From Erythrophleum ivorense (Eukaryota; Streptophyta; Magnoliopsida; Fabales; Fabaceae), in the NCBI GenBank assembly GCA_026724425.1, contig JAIUCV010000019.1, positions 10,324,325 to 10,388,324 of the forward strand: a stretch of 64,000 nucleotides of DNA, in the 5' to 3' direction. Under the pieces are notes generated by a model. The model made no database searches. It worked only from the letters and a program-made list of their open reading frames with translations, and was not told the origin of the DNA. Positions within the stretch are counted from its first letter, which is position 1; each line of letters begins with the position of its first letter. Position numbers and translations under genes: made by a program. Positions 12,977 through 24,271 of this stretch are shown here, one piece after another.

Positions 12977-15900
12977 TGTCACGCCCGAAAATGCAACCGC
13001 GTGGCGCCAAAAAATTTTTTTTTTTGAAAAAAAATTGATTCAATTTTCAAAATAAATGAAAATATAAATCAAATTGAAACAAGAGTAGAGTCACCACCAA
13101 AATTTTATTTTTTAAAAGGTGAAACTTTTGAAAAACCTTTTTATAAGAAAAAAAAAGGTCTGCGAACCAAAAAATGGATTCGGGAGTCAATTGTGAATGA
13201 AGAAGATGTTAGGCACCCCACTACACCTGTTACTAAGAATGGTTACCCTAAGTTAGTTGTGCAAAATCAATATGGCCTTTAATTTATTTTAATTCTTCCT
13301 AACAAATTACATGCAAAATAAGAAATAAAAATAAAAGAAATGAAATTAAAAATAAAAAGGAAGAAAGAAATTAAAGAAACAAAATTAGAAAAACAAAATA
13401 AAGAAAAGAAATTAAGAAAATGAAAATTGAAAAGAAAATTTTATTTATAAGGGCGGACTTGACCTAGGATGAGAGTCTAGGGCCTACATACCCTTCAAAG
13501 GGATCAAAGTCCACGTAGTTCGAATACAAATTGTCTTTTGGTTTGTTTTTATTTTATTTTGTTTTTAGTGAGAAAAGAATGAAAATGAAAATTACTTTTA
13601 CCTTTAGCAAATCAAACGAACTTGGAATTGATTGATATGTTTTAATTTGTTAAAAATAAAGTTAATTTTACTTCTTTTACTCTTCTTTCATTTTCAATTT
13701 TTATTCATTTTTGACATTTCCTTTTGTTTTGTTTTTGTTTTTTTGTTTTCTAGTTTTTTATTTTATTTTATTTTAAAAGAGGGTTTGAGAAAATTTTAAA
13801 AGATTGAAAAAAGAATTTACTTTTGTGTTCTCCTTTTGTTATTATTGTAATTGTTCTCTTCCTTTTGGAGTTTTGTTGTTTGTTTATTTTTTATTTTAAT
13901 GTTTGGGTGAAAAGAGAAAGAAAAATGAAAATTATTTAGACTATTGCAACCCAAACGATTTTAAAGTTGATTTTTTATATTTTAATTTGCAAAGACTAGA
14001 TTAATTCTATTTTTTTACTCTTTCTCCCATTTTGATTTTTTCTCTAATGTTTTCTATTATTACATTTTTTTTTATATTTTTAGTTATCAATTTTTTTTTT
14101 TTTGCATTTTCATTTTTTAGTCTTTGGTTTTTTTTAGGCTTTTGATATTTTTATTTAAATAAACAAAAGGTTTTTTTTCTTTCTTCTTTTTTTTTTATTT
14201 TTGATTTTAATCCTTGAAATGACATTTTTACCTAAAAAATTTACAAATGTCTTTCTTTAAATTTTTTTAATTTTTGTTTTTTTTGTTTTTTATTGTTTTG
14301 TTTTATTTCATTTAATTTTTTGTGCTTTTTTTTATTTTCTGAAAATGAACCCTTTTTTTATATTTCAACTAACTTTTGATGAAAAGAGAATGAGAGTATA
14401 AAAAGCTTTTGATTTTTCCAAACAAATGAAATATTAATTCGCAAAAGGCATAATTCATTTCACTTCTTTGCTCTTTTTTTTTGTTTTTCCTTTATCATGC
14501 TTTTTTTGAAACCAAGATTAACTTGATGTGGGCCATTGGAATACAAAACATGCCAAAATGTAAATTTGATACCAAATGGATATCAAGGAAGCTTATTGCT
14601 TTACATAATTCTTAGATCCGCTCTTGTGTGTCTGAGGAGATAAAAAATCTCACACGGAAACTCTAAGAAAAAGGACAAAAATAAGATAAAACTAAAACAT
14701 AGGTATTTATAAACTTGCAACATTTTTCTTTTCATGTGTGCTTGTGTCCAACCAGCCAAATAATATGTTTTATTACGTTTCAAGTGTAGAAAAACAAGCT
14801 TAAACCAATTATCTCCGCTATGCTTTCTAGTCAGGCCTCACACATGGCTTCACCTCCTCACTCCCTTGATTGAATTGATGGGTGACTCCCTGGGCTGGTC
14901 ATATTCCATATATTACTCTGCATGTTACACAACAAACAAGCCAGCATTAGAGAAGAGATATCATTTGAATTAATCTTGGCTTTTAATGGGACTTTGAGAT
15001 ATAGATAATGAGGAATAAAGCTTAATTGAGCCATAAGGAATAACAGCGAAATAGTAAATTAATATGAGTATAATTGAAAGTTTATTAAAGACCATGAACA
15101 GCAGACCCAATAAAATTTCACAGTGAAATTGCCATTAAAAGATGAAGCTTTAAAAAAAAATCAACGAACACCATTCTCAATGATATATAAGAATTCACCA
15201 TCACGGATAACATAAAAGACAATGTACCAATCCAAAAAAATTAACCTATCCATGAAATGAAACTTAAGCTTTCTTGTACATGCTTCGAAGCCATTATATA
15301 GGCCAAAAGCAAGACCAATTGTAGGTAAAGAATAGAGCCGACAAGATACAAACAAATAAATTAAGTAGTCTTAGCAAATTTCCCATGCACCAATCAAGAC
15401 CTCAGTAGGCAAACAACAAAGTAAGAAATTCGAGATTCATTCATGGAAGTTCAAGCTCAAATTTTTGTGCGAGAGACAAAACTCCCAAAGAACACATAAG
15501 CAAAGCGTGTGGGATTGAAATTTCTTGACCAATGACGCAATGCAGGAAGCAAGATTATAAACAAAGATAGGGATCAAATTCATATTAGAGACAATTTTTT
15601 TTTACACCATGAGCATTAACTTAGTTTTGAACATATTAGCCCAGGCAAGTCAGAATCGACAATCAAAAATCCTAAACAAAATTGATAAATAAATAGGATC
15701 TAGACTATCAATCCACAGCAAACTATGTTCATTTAAGTCCAAATATTCCTGATGATGCTATGATTCCTATCAATCCCAAATACACACTAAGCGACCTTAA
15801 GGAACAAATATATTCATGCAAACTTTAATTCTGCAACACGCCTACATTCATCACAAAAACATGGCAAGGAAAAATTAAAGCAAATGTATTATAACTCAAT

Positions 15901-17088
15901 CAGACTCTGCAGGATCGGGAATCATGATTGAACACTAAAACCTAACTTAGTTTTTCTATCAGACATTTCATCGAGCACCAACTGGGCGTGTCTTAGGATA
16001 TATACGGAACAATAGGTGGGAGAGTCATTCGATCTCCTTTTTTCATTTCAGACCATCAACCATTTCAGAGGGATTTCATTGGTAAAGAAAATGACTAGAA
16101 ATCATGGCTTACCTGCAAGGATTTTGAAAAGAAGGACTGACTCCCCTTCTGCACTCCCTTCTCAGTCTCTGCCTTCACTCTCAGTTCCTTCAATTCCCTT
16201 CTCCCAAATCTCCTTTTTGTTTCTCCTCCGTCTCATCTCAAGCTCCCGTTTTTGGCCTCTCTTCTCCTTGATCAACCCCTTCGAGTCTCGCCTTCTCCCC
16301 CTTTCTGTCTCACTAAATCCCTTTCATTATCTGTCTTTCTTTGATTCGAAAATCCCCTTTCTTGAATCCCAACTCTTCCTCCCATTCTTGACCTTTCTCT
16401 TGCCTCTGATTGTGAAAGGGATCCAGCAGGAGGTTAACTTCACTATCCCCTATTCCTCTAGCATGTTGATACGTTGGCCTACCACTTTCCTTTTTGTCGT
16501 CAGTTCTGTATCTTTAAGCTACTGCCCTCGCTTTTCTATTCATTCTCAGTGCTTCTTATGTCTATGGGTGTTGCTTCTATGTTTCCTTTTTGTGTTTAGC
16601 TTTGTGTGTTTCACTTTTCCTGAAACCCACCTTTGTTTTTTTCTTCTTTCTCCCCAGAATCACCCGAGAGAGAGAGCTCCTTCCCTCCATCTGTCCATGT
16701 GGTCCTTTTCTGCCTCTGCCAAATGTGGGTGAAGAGAAGAGCAAATGAAAGAGATGGGTAGGGTTCAATGTGTTGGGTACTGGCCCAATAGCCCAAAGGG
16801 ACTTTGGGCTTCATAATTTGGGTCCGTATCCGTTTTTTCTGTTATCTCTTTTTTTTTTAGATTTCCTTGTTTTTTCTATTATTATTATTTTTATGTTCTC
16901 TCTTTTTTTTAAAAAAAGTTATGTTGTTGTTTTTTTTGTTGGTTGTTTTTGGTTTTTCTTCTTTTTTTATTTTTGATTTTTGATTTTTCCTTTGATTTTT
17001 CTTTTGATTGTTTACTTTTTTTTATACTGGGTTTTTTTCTTTTCGCTTTTTTTTGGATTAAATATCTTAACAAAATATGGTATTCACA
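12977..17088 (-). mobile_element. Element X 3' LTR (minus strand, about 4.1 kb)
   Basis: On the minus strand the LTR begins TGTGAATACC at 17088, directly after a purine-rich tract, and ends ...GGGCGTGACA at 12977. It has TG...CA ends. The terminal roughly 1.5 kb matches, inverted, the sequence ending at 36778, which supports 12977 as a true LTR terminus. The outer flank is TTTAT (12972-12976); the matching TSD at the other end of the element was not found. It includes a long T-rich tract (13540-14520) and a CT-rich block (16130-16720) in plus-strand terms. No protein domain is recognised. Confidence 0.65.
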
Positions 17089-17108
17089 GTTGCCTCTCTT
17101 TACTTGTT
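17089..17108 (-). other. Polypurine tract of element X
   Basis: Read on the minus strand this is an AAGTAAAGAGAGGCAACT-like purine-rich run ending right at the proposed 3' LTR start. Position and composition fit a plus-strand priming PPT. Confidence 0.55.
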
Positions 17109-17380
17109 TCTCAAGCAGAAATAATTAAAAATGTAATTTTTGATATTTTTGCATAAAAAATAAGTAAAGATAAGAACACGTATTTTGTCTGAGCTGATTT
17201 GATTGAAAGTGAGGAGATCGAAAGTGAAATTTTTGATATCCTTAGCTTAAGAATAAGTAAAGATAGAAACATATATTTTGTTTAGAGAACTAATAAATCA
17301 AGGAGAATTAACTTACCTAGAAGTACTTGAACTTGATAAAAGATGCTTGCAAGTATAAGGTTTTTGAACATATGCTCGAT

Positions 17381-18215
17381 TTATGCAAGGTTTTTGGGTA
17401 CCCGGTTTGTGCAGGGCTTTAATTGTACTTGTTCTAGTACAGGACTTTTATTGGTACCTGTTCTAGCAGGACCTTTGATACTTGTTTTGGCAGGACTTTT
17501 GAGATGCCTGTTCTGATGTAGGACTTCGGTTGTGTGTTTTGGTGTAGGACTTTTGGGTGCCTGTTCTGGAGTAGGACTTCGAGTGCCTATTCTGGTGCAT
17601 GACTTTTGGGTGCCTGTTCTAGCGCAGGACTTTTTGGTGCCTGTTCTGGCAGGACTTCGAAAGGTGCCTATTCTGGTGTAAGACTTCATGGTGCTTGTTC
17701 TGGTGTAGGACTTTTGGGTTGCCTATTCTGGAGTAGGACTTTTGTGTACCTATTCTGGTAGGACTTTAGGTTGCTTGTTTCGGCAGGACTTTGGTTGTCT
17801 ATTCTGATAGGACTTTGGTGCCTGTTGTGGCAGGACTTTTGGGTGCCTGTTGTGGCAGGACTTTGGTTGCCTATTCTGGTAGGACTTTGGTGCCTGTTCT
17901 AGTGCAAGACTTTAGGTTACTTATTTTGGTGCAGGACTTCATGGTTTTGGAGTAAGACTTCGTGGTTGCCTGTTCTATAGCAGGACTTTGGGTGCTTATT
18001 CTAGAGCAAGACTTCGGTTGCCTGTTCTAGAGCAAGAATTTTTACACCTGTTCTAGTGCAGGACTTTGGGTGCTTATTCTAGTGTAGGACTTTGGTTGCC
18101 TAGCCTATGCAGGGCTTTAAAAGGGGTGCATGGCCTATGCAGGGCTTTAAAAGAATGCCTAGTTTATGCAAGACTTTAAGAGTGCCTGGCCTGTGTAGGG
18201 CTTTAATGGTGCCTT
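17381..18215. repeat. Minisatellite, roughly 24-35 bp units, about 28 copies
   Basis: Units are variants of 'ggtgcctgttctggtgcaggacttt', with changes at several positions and variable length. The last few units shift to 'gcctatgcagggcttta'. In element X sense (minus), 17381-17689 is open for 102 codons and reads as repeated RTGT-K-K/S-S-x motifs. The unit variation rules out CRISPR. It is most likely a replication-slippage array inside the element. Confidence 0.85.
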
Positions 18216-18339
18216 TTTTTTGGGTGAATTTTTTTAAGTTTGAAAACTTTATTTTATTTATCTAAGTTTTATGCAAAGTAATGCACCTATATAAAATGTG
18301 CAATGCATGCAAAATGCTTAACTTTTGAGCTTAACAACT

Positions 18340-18960
18340 CAATTTTTCCCCAATATAAATTGGGGTCATTGTAGGTGTTGGAAGTGTGAAGTATGTGGGA
18401 TGCTGCAATTTATGGAATGCACATTTTTTGTTTTTCTTCGCCTTAATATGAACTCGAGGTCCACATAATGTATGCCCAAGTAAAATGCAAGAAGCATATA
18501 AGATGCTTTATAAAATGCAAAATGTTTGTTTTCACTTGCCCCAATATGAACTCGAGGTCCACATAATGTATGCAAGTGTAGAATGCATGAAACATATGAT
18601 GCTTTATGTTATAAAATGCAAATCTTCCTTTTGCTTGCCCCAGTGTAAACTAAGGGCTATGAGATGTATGCAAGTATGAGATATGTGGAACATATGATGT
18701 CTTATTTCATAAAATGCAAATTCTTGTATCTACTTCCCTCAATGTGAGTTTAGTTTAATGTAATGTATGCATATATGAGATGCATGATGCATATGAGATG
18801 CAAGTTGTTCTTTTCTCTTCTTTCTTTTTTGTTTTTAGAATGTCAAATGTATGTTTTTCTTTGCCTCTGTATGGATCTGGCAATATGTAATGCATATGAG
18901 ATGCAAGTTGTTTTGTGTTTTTTTTTTTTTGACTTTTTAAGCTTGAAAATTTTTTATTTC
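18340..18960. repeat. Degenerate tandem repeat, about 110 bp period
   Basis: Four or five diverged units each carry 'gcccca(a/g)t(a/g)tgaactcgagg', 'tgtatgcaag' and 'aaaatgcaaa'-type phrases. The two best conserved units begin near 18430 and 18540. It is non-coding and lies next to the minisatellite within element X. Confidence 0.7.
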
Positions 18961-19719
18961 TAAAGTATGCACAATTTATGCAAGTGAACTTAATTCCAAA
19001 TGGAGAAAAAGATGAGGACATCATCTTTAAATATCCTTAAATTGATTAGGAGTTTTGAAGCCTTTTTTTTTTCTCCTTTTACAAGATCACCTCAAAAGAG
19101 AGAGGAAGAGAGAGAGCATTATTTCTAAATGTTTTTAGATTAATTTTGAACTTTGAACCTCTCTTTTTTTTTTCTTTTTCTTTTTTTGTAATCAAAATCA
19201 TCTCAAAGGAAAAGGGGAAGAGAAAGAGTATTATTTTTGGATGTCCTTAAACTGATTTTAAGTTTTGGACTTTTTATTTTTTGGGAAAATGAATTGATGA
19301 GAAATAATGTGATCTTTTTTAGTTTTTTTTAATGAATTGATGAGATTAAATGTGATCCCTTTTTTTTTAATCAATTTACTTGAAAGGAAAAAATACTTCC
19401 TCTATGTACAAATTCAATACAAGCACGTGATGCATGAAAAATCTCAAAGTTTGTCAAAATATAGGATTTTTGGCCATTTGTATTTGAAAAAATCTCTCAC
19501 ACTAGCTCTTCACTGGCCCTGGTTAGAAAAATTGGGCTTTTGATTATCCTACCAAATTTGCCTTTTGTTGTTTGGATGAAGGAATTTATTAATGGCTTTT
19601 GGCTAGCCAAAAATGCCCCTAAAGGAGTATCCTAAGTTAAGAAGACCCCAGACTCTTACCTTGACTCATTTCTAAATGATTTTTCTCCAAGTGATTTGTT
19701 TGACTATTGACTTGACAAG

Positions 19720-21920
19720 TGATAAGCATAATTTTTATGTATTTTATTCCCCTTAACTTAAGCATTTTAAATGTTAAATAAGGCTTAATGAATTTTCTTA
19801 GATGGATAATTGATTTTTATGGCCACTTTTGCACTCTAGGAATTTAATTGCAAAATTAATGAATTTTAATGCATAATTTTACCTTAAATAATTCATTCTT
19901 TTTGTGCAGAATTTGTATCTCTTGCTATGGTATTAAAATAGAGAAAAGAGGACCCAAGTCTACAACACATTCCCGCACTTGAAGCAACAAAGGCAAAACA
20001 AGACACAAGCACCACTCCCTCATTCATGTAGCATTTGTCTAACAGATCATACGTGTAAGTAACACTCATGAGCAGACACCACATTTCCACTTACGGGTTA
20101 AATGAGAAAAAATGAGTTGAATGAGTGAAGAGAAGTCACGTGAGCAAGAAGTAAGGAGCAGAGCATGATGAGTTGACGTGAAGAAAGCTCACAAAGCTAA
20201 AAGAAGAAACAACGTGGTTACAGAACATGCAGAAGCAAAATGAAGGAAAAAGTGCAATGTAGGAGCTGACGTGGGGCTGTAACACGTAAAGAACACATGG
20301 AAGAAAGTAAGCAGAAACAGAGGAGAGCTTTGGATGATTGATTGTGTCTTCTGTCAATAGGGTTTGAGGCACTGAGACGAGGGAGAGTAAAAGCTTGCAT
20401 GGAGAAAATGAAGAGGAAGCAGCCTCTGTTTGAGAAACACGAATGAGCAGAAGAAGTTGTACATGCATGCATAAATGAAGAGCAGCTCACGTGAACTCAC
20501 ACTCATGCAAAAACAGAAGAGGATGAATGAAGGAGCTTAGAGAACAACGTGAGACCAGAAGATGCAGCTCCAGAATAGCAGAATGCTCGAGTCTAGGGAC
20601 AAACGCATGAAGACGCTGGATCGAGAAGCTGAACGTGGTGAAGGAAAGAGAGAAGAATGAGCTGCATGTAGCAGAAACAAGAAGCACGAGCTGGGCATGT
20701 GATCACTTAAATGAAGAGATGAAGCCACGGGCTGCACGTGATTCATTGAGAAAAAAAAAGCGTTAGAGCTGAGGGAAGAAAAACGTGATTTCAGCATGCA
20801 AAAGGTTGAGCTGCACGAAGGAGGCTGCATGTGATTCATTAAAGAGCACGTGAAGAACAAAAGGGAACCACGTGAAAGGATTAAAAGGGCACTCGTGGCA
20901 GCATCAGGAAGGATTGAATTTCATTATCATATTAATTCATTCATTCGAGGAGGTGATTCACGCTTCATTCATTCCATTCACCACATTCACGCCGTATTCC
21001 ATCCTTCGTCCATCCACTCCACACAAAACCATTCCATCTTCCATTCTTCCACTTCCATGAAGCACTAAGCCTCCATTTGTGATTAGCTTGGAAGAAGACC
21101 TTGGAGAAGCTTGAATCCATGGAGAAGAACTCAGAATTTTGGCTAAGATTTCTTTAATTTCCTACACTTTTTTCTGTTTCAAATATTGTCTTGGTTAAGT
21201 TGTATTTGACAGGGAATTTGTGTAATTGTAATTAGTGACTGGTTAGACACTAATTAGGAAACCTTTTTGTTCATTAATTGATTGAATTGGACACTGATTT
21301 TTCATTATTTTCTAATTTCCCATGTGTGCCTCGAAGGTGTTCGATGAAATGCATGAATGAAATTATGTGTTTGAATGTTAAACTTGAGAATTCCTTAGTG
21401 TTTAGTTGGTTAATTAAACATTTTTGGATGATGATTTAGAGGCTAATTAATCAGTTAATCAATTAAATTGAGTGTTCATTGATCCTAAAACAAGAATTGA
21501 CAATTTAATGCAGGGTTGAAGTTTCAATTCAACATTAGATTATTAATCTCTTGATTCTTGCGTGGTAAGTCAAGATACAATTGCCATGAACACAATTAGG
21601 GACTTTTAGACCAGAATAATCACAATTGAATTAGGATAAGGATAGTGAATATCAAGGGACGATTCCAAAGCTAGTCACAAGACCATCATTCACCCACGAT
21701 CCATACAATTAGGTAGTTAGTCATTTTAATTCAATTTTATTTTAAATAGTTTAAGTAAATCAAAACCCCCCTAATTTAGAAATTTTTAGAGTCTTTTAAT
21801 ATTTAGAAAACTCAATTAAACATTGAACTCCAATTCCAAGGGAGATGACCTAGGTTGTGCCACTAGCTACATATTTTACCAACCTAGTTTTATTTTAAGG
21901 GTTGCGCGACAGGCCTCTCA
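19720..21920 (+). mobile_element. LTR-C solo LTR (2201 bp)
   Basis: The element begins TGATAAGCAT and ends GGCCTCTCA, with a perfect 5-bp TSD ACAAG at 19715-19719 and 21921-21925. No internal region is present. It lies inside element X and is younger than it. Orientation is tentative because no PBS or PPT remains. The middle part (20130-20890) is purine-rich and carries several CACGTG boxes. Reading frames on the minus strand here (20136-20860) are Ser/Phe-rich products of base composition. Confidence 0.87.
20137..20874. promoter_or_regulatory. Cluster of five CACGTG (G-box) motifs in LTR-C
   Basis: Perfect CACGTG palindromes lie at 20137-20142, 20488-20493, 20735-20740, 20847-20852 and 20869-20874. 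Several additional ACGTG cores lie between them, for example near 20177, 20261, 20546 and 20634. CACGTG is the known binding site of plant bZIP and bHLH factors. That it regulates the LTR here is inference. Confidence 0.45.
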
Positions 21921-21925
21921 ACAAG

Positions 21926-24266
21926 GCAATCTCTTCTCATCAACTCTTTATCGTTAATGCTTGAAAGTTCAATAAGTTAAATCCACACTTACTTTATTTA
22001 ACAATGTCAATGCAGTCATGTATTAAGGGATACAAACACATGAACTTAAGACGGAAAATAGTCTTTAACATTAAAAGGATGCAAGGGCTAATGAAGAATT
22101 AGGTCATGTAAAATGTTTTGGGAGTGGAGAAATGGAATAGACAATGGCTTGGCATAATGTAACAGAATGGGAAGATGCCCCAGTTCTACACTTGAAGTAT
22201 TCTCCTTTGAATAATAGAGAAGTGAAATGCTGAAGATATGGATATGATAGGATAGAGAGAAGCTTTACTTCTGGATTTAAACTCTTTTTGAAAGAAACAA
22301 TGGATGTAGTTAAAAGAATTTGCTTTGAACTAAACTTTTTGCCCCAGTTTCAATTATTCTGGTTTTTCTTTTAATCATTCTTTTTGAGAAAACCTACCCT
22401 ATTATTTTTCAAACAAGCTAAACCTTAATAAGGACTTTTGATACTTGTAGTGTGGCCTTGGTAAATAGGTTTATGAAATAAAAGATATCAAGCTCAAGAA
22501 TTAACACATCTTTGTCAAGTCTCTTATTGGTCTCCTTCTCTTATTGTTTAACAAAATTCTATACTTGAAATTCACTTAGCAAGAGGGGATGTCTCAAGGT
22601 TATAATGGGGTCTAATGGGTAAAAATGTAGCTTAAGAAAGAAATGTGAAAAGGCCCAAATATTCATGTGAGCTTGCAATAAGAAATTTGCCATGGTGATT
22701 ATGTAATCTTAGCAATATCTATTAGGCTTGAGCTTTCCCTTTAAAGGATGCTCTCTTTTTTTTCAATTTTCTTTCTACCTGATCCCCTTTAAAGGATTTT
22801 TCTCTTTTGACTTTTTGTGCAATGTAAAACCTTCCCTTGAGGTGAAGTTCCCTTTTGGAAGCTATTGCTTTTTCAAATTTTATTCTATAAGAGATTGCTC
22901 TTTGAGCATTTTTTTTTCTCTATGATTTTTCTTTTCCTTCTCTAATTTGTTTCCTTTTTTTTTCATTCAATTTTTTCTTAGAAGGAACCTATTATGGTGC
23001 CAAAATTGCTTTTCTTTATATGGAATTCTCATTGCTTCTCGGATTCGATTCATGTTTGGTATTTGAAGAATTTTTTTATAAGGCCCAAAGTGGTTAGCAA
23101 TGGTTAAGAAGTGTTTGGATAATTGAAAAAAATTTGATCCTTTCTTGATACTTGGATTATCAACATAAAAATTTGTTAAAAACTTCCCATCCCAAATGTT
23201 CCATGATTAGTGTGAAAGAAATGAACATCACTTTTGGCTTAATTGAGGTGACTAGAGGTTACTCCTTTGAATTTGGGAAAACAACGAATGCCTTGTATCC
23301 TAGACATAGTTTGCTTGTAAGACATACATTGGTATCTCTGATTTGGTTTTTTTTTTTTTTGGTAATTGAATTTGGGGCATATAATTAGTCTTAAATTTAA
23401 CTTTTCTTCATATCGATTAGATCTTTTCATAAGGAGTTTTGGACATTATTATTTTTAGGTTTTTTAGTCATTTAGGAAAGACATGTAAAGAGAGAGGTTA
23501 TGTCAACATGACTAATGAAATGGGAGGATCCATAGAGGGGAGAATAGGAATATATGACCATCGTATTGACAAAGTTAAATAAAATGAGATCCAATAGGAA
23601 AAATAAACTTCTATTAGCTTTAGATTTTAGCTATACAAAAGGATATTGACCAAACAAGCATTAACTGATTATGATATGACAAGCAATTTCTTTAAGAGCT
23701 CAACCACCAATAAATCCCCATGAAATCCTATTTCTCATGTCCTTCTATACCTTGTTCATGAAGAGGTTGCAACTTTTTTTTTTAGAGTGCCCCATTACCT
23801 TAAGATTAAGTTCACAATTTTTTGGACAATGCTATTTTGGGTGTGGAGGTTAAAGGCTAGTGAATAAGGCATCCTTCTTTTGTTAAAGCTACTCATGTGA
23901 AAGTTAGGCAAATAGCTAGTATTATAATTGAGGCAAATGATAAGCATTTTGATTGAGATGGCTTGGGGTGTTTAATAGAGTCAAATTTGATGGATGTTGA
24001 TGAGTTTTGAGATGAGTGGCTCGAATTTCTTTGAAGTGGAAAGGATGGTGGTAGGAAATAGTCATAAACTGAAGGATATGGTGGTATGGAAGGTTAGGAA
24101 GTAATAAGCAACTTTATCAAGACCTTTGACAACTTCCTTTTGCCTAATCAAGTGACACACCTTTACTTCTTGCACCTGTACCTCAGTTTTCTCATTTTGG
24201 CTATTCATGAGTGTAGCTTCTTATTTGGATTTTTAGATTAAGCTAATTTTTCCATTGCAAAGGACA
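21926..24266 (-). other. Element X internal sequence between two solo LTRs
   Basis: This is the native sequence of element X between LTR-C and the LTR-A copy. It is AT-rich, with T-rich stretches at 22740-22990. No credible reading frame above about 80 codons and no known domain was seen. Confidence 0.5.
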
Positions 24267-24271
24267 AAGAA

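Noticed and set aside
16016..16732. 238-codon plus-strand frame
   Set aside because: It is a CT-rich low-complexity tract translating to Ser/Leu/Phe/Pro runs, lies inside an element X LTR on the antisense side, and shows no domain.
17381..18215. CRISPR-like regular array
   Set aside because: Units vary in both sequence and length with no unique spacers, and the context is a plant retroelement. It is a minisatellite.
20136..20860. Several Ser/Phe-rich minus-strand frames
   Set aside because: They are the complement of a purine-rich LTR-C tract and overlap in different phases; composition explains them.
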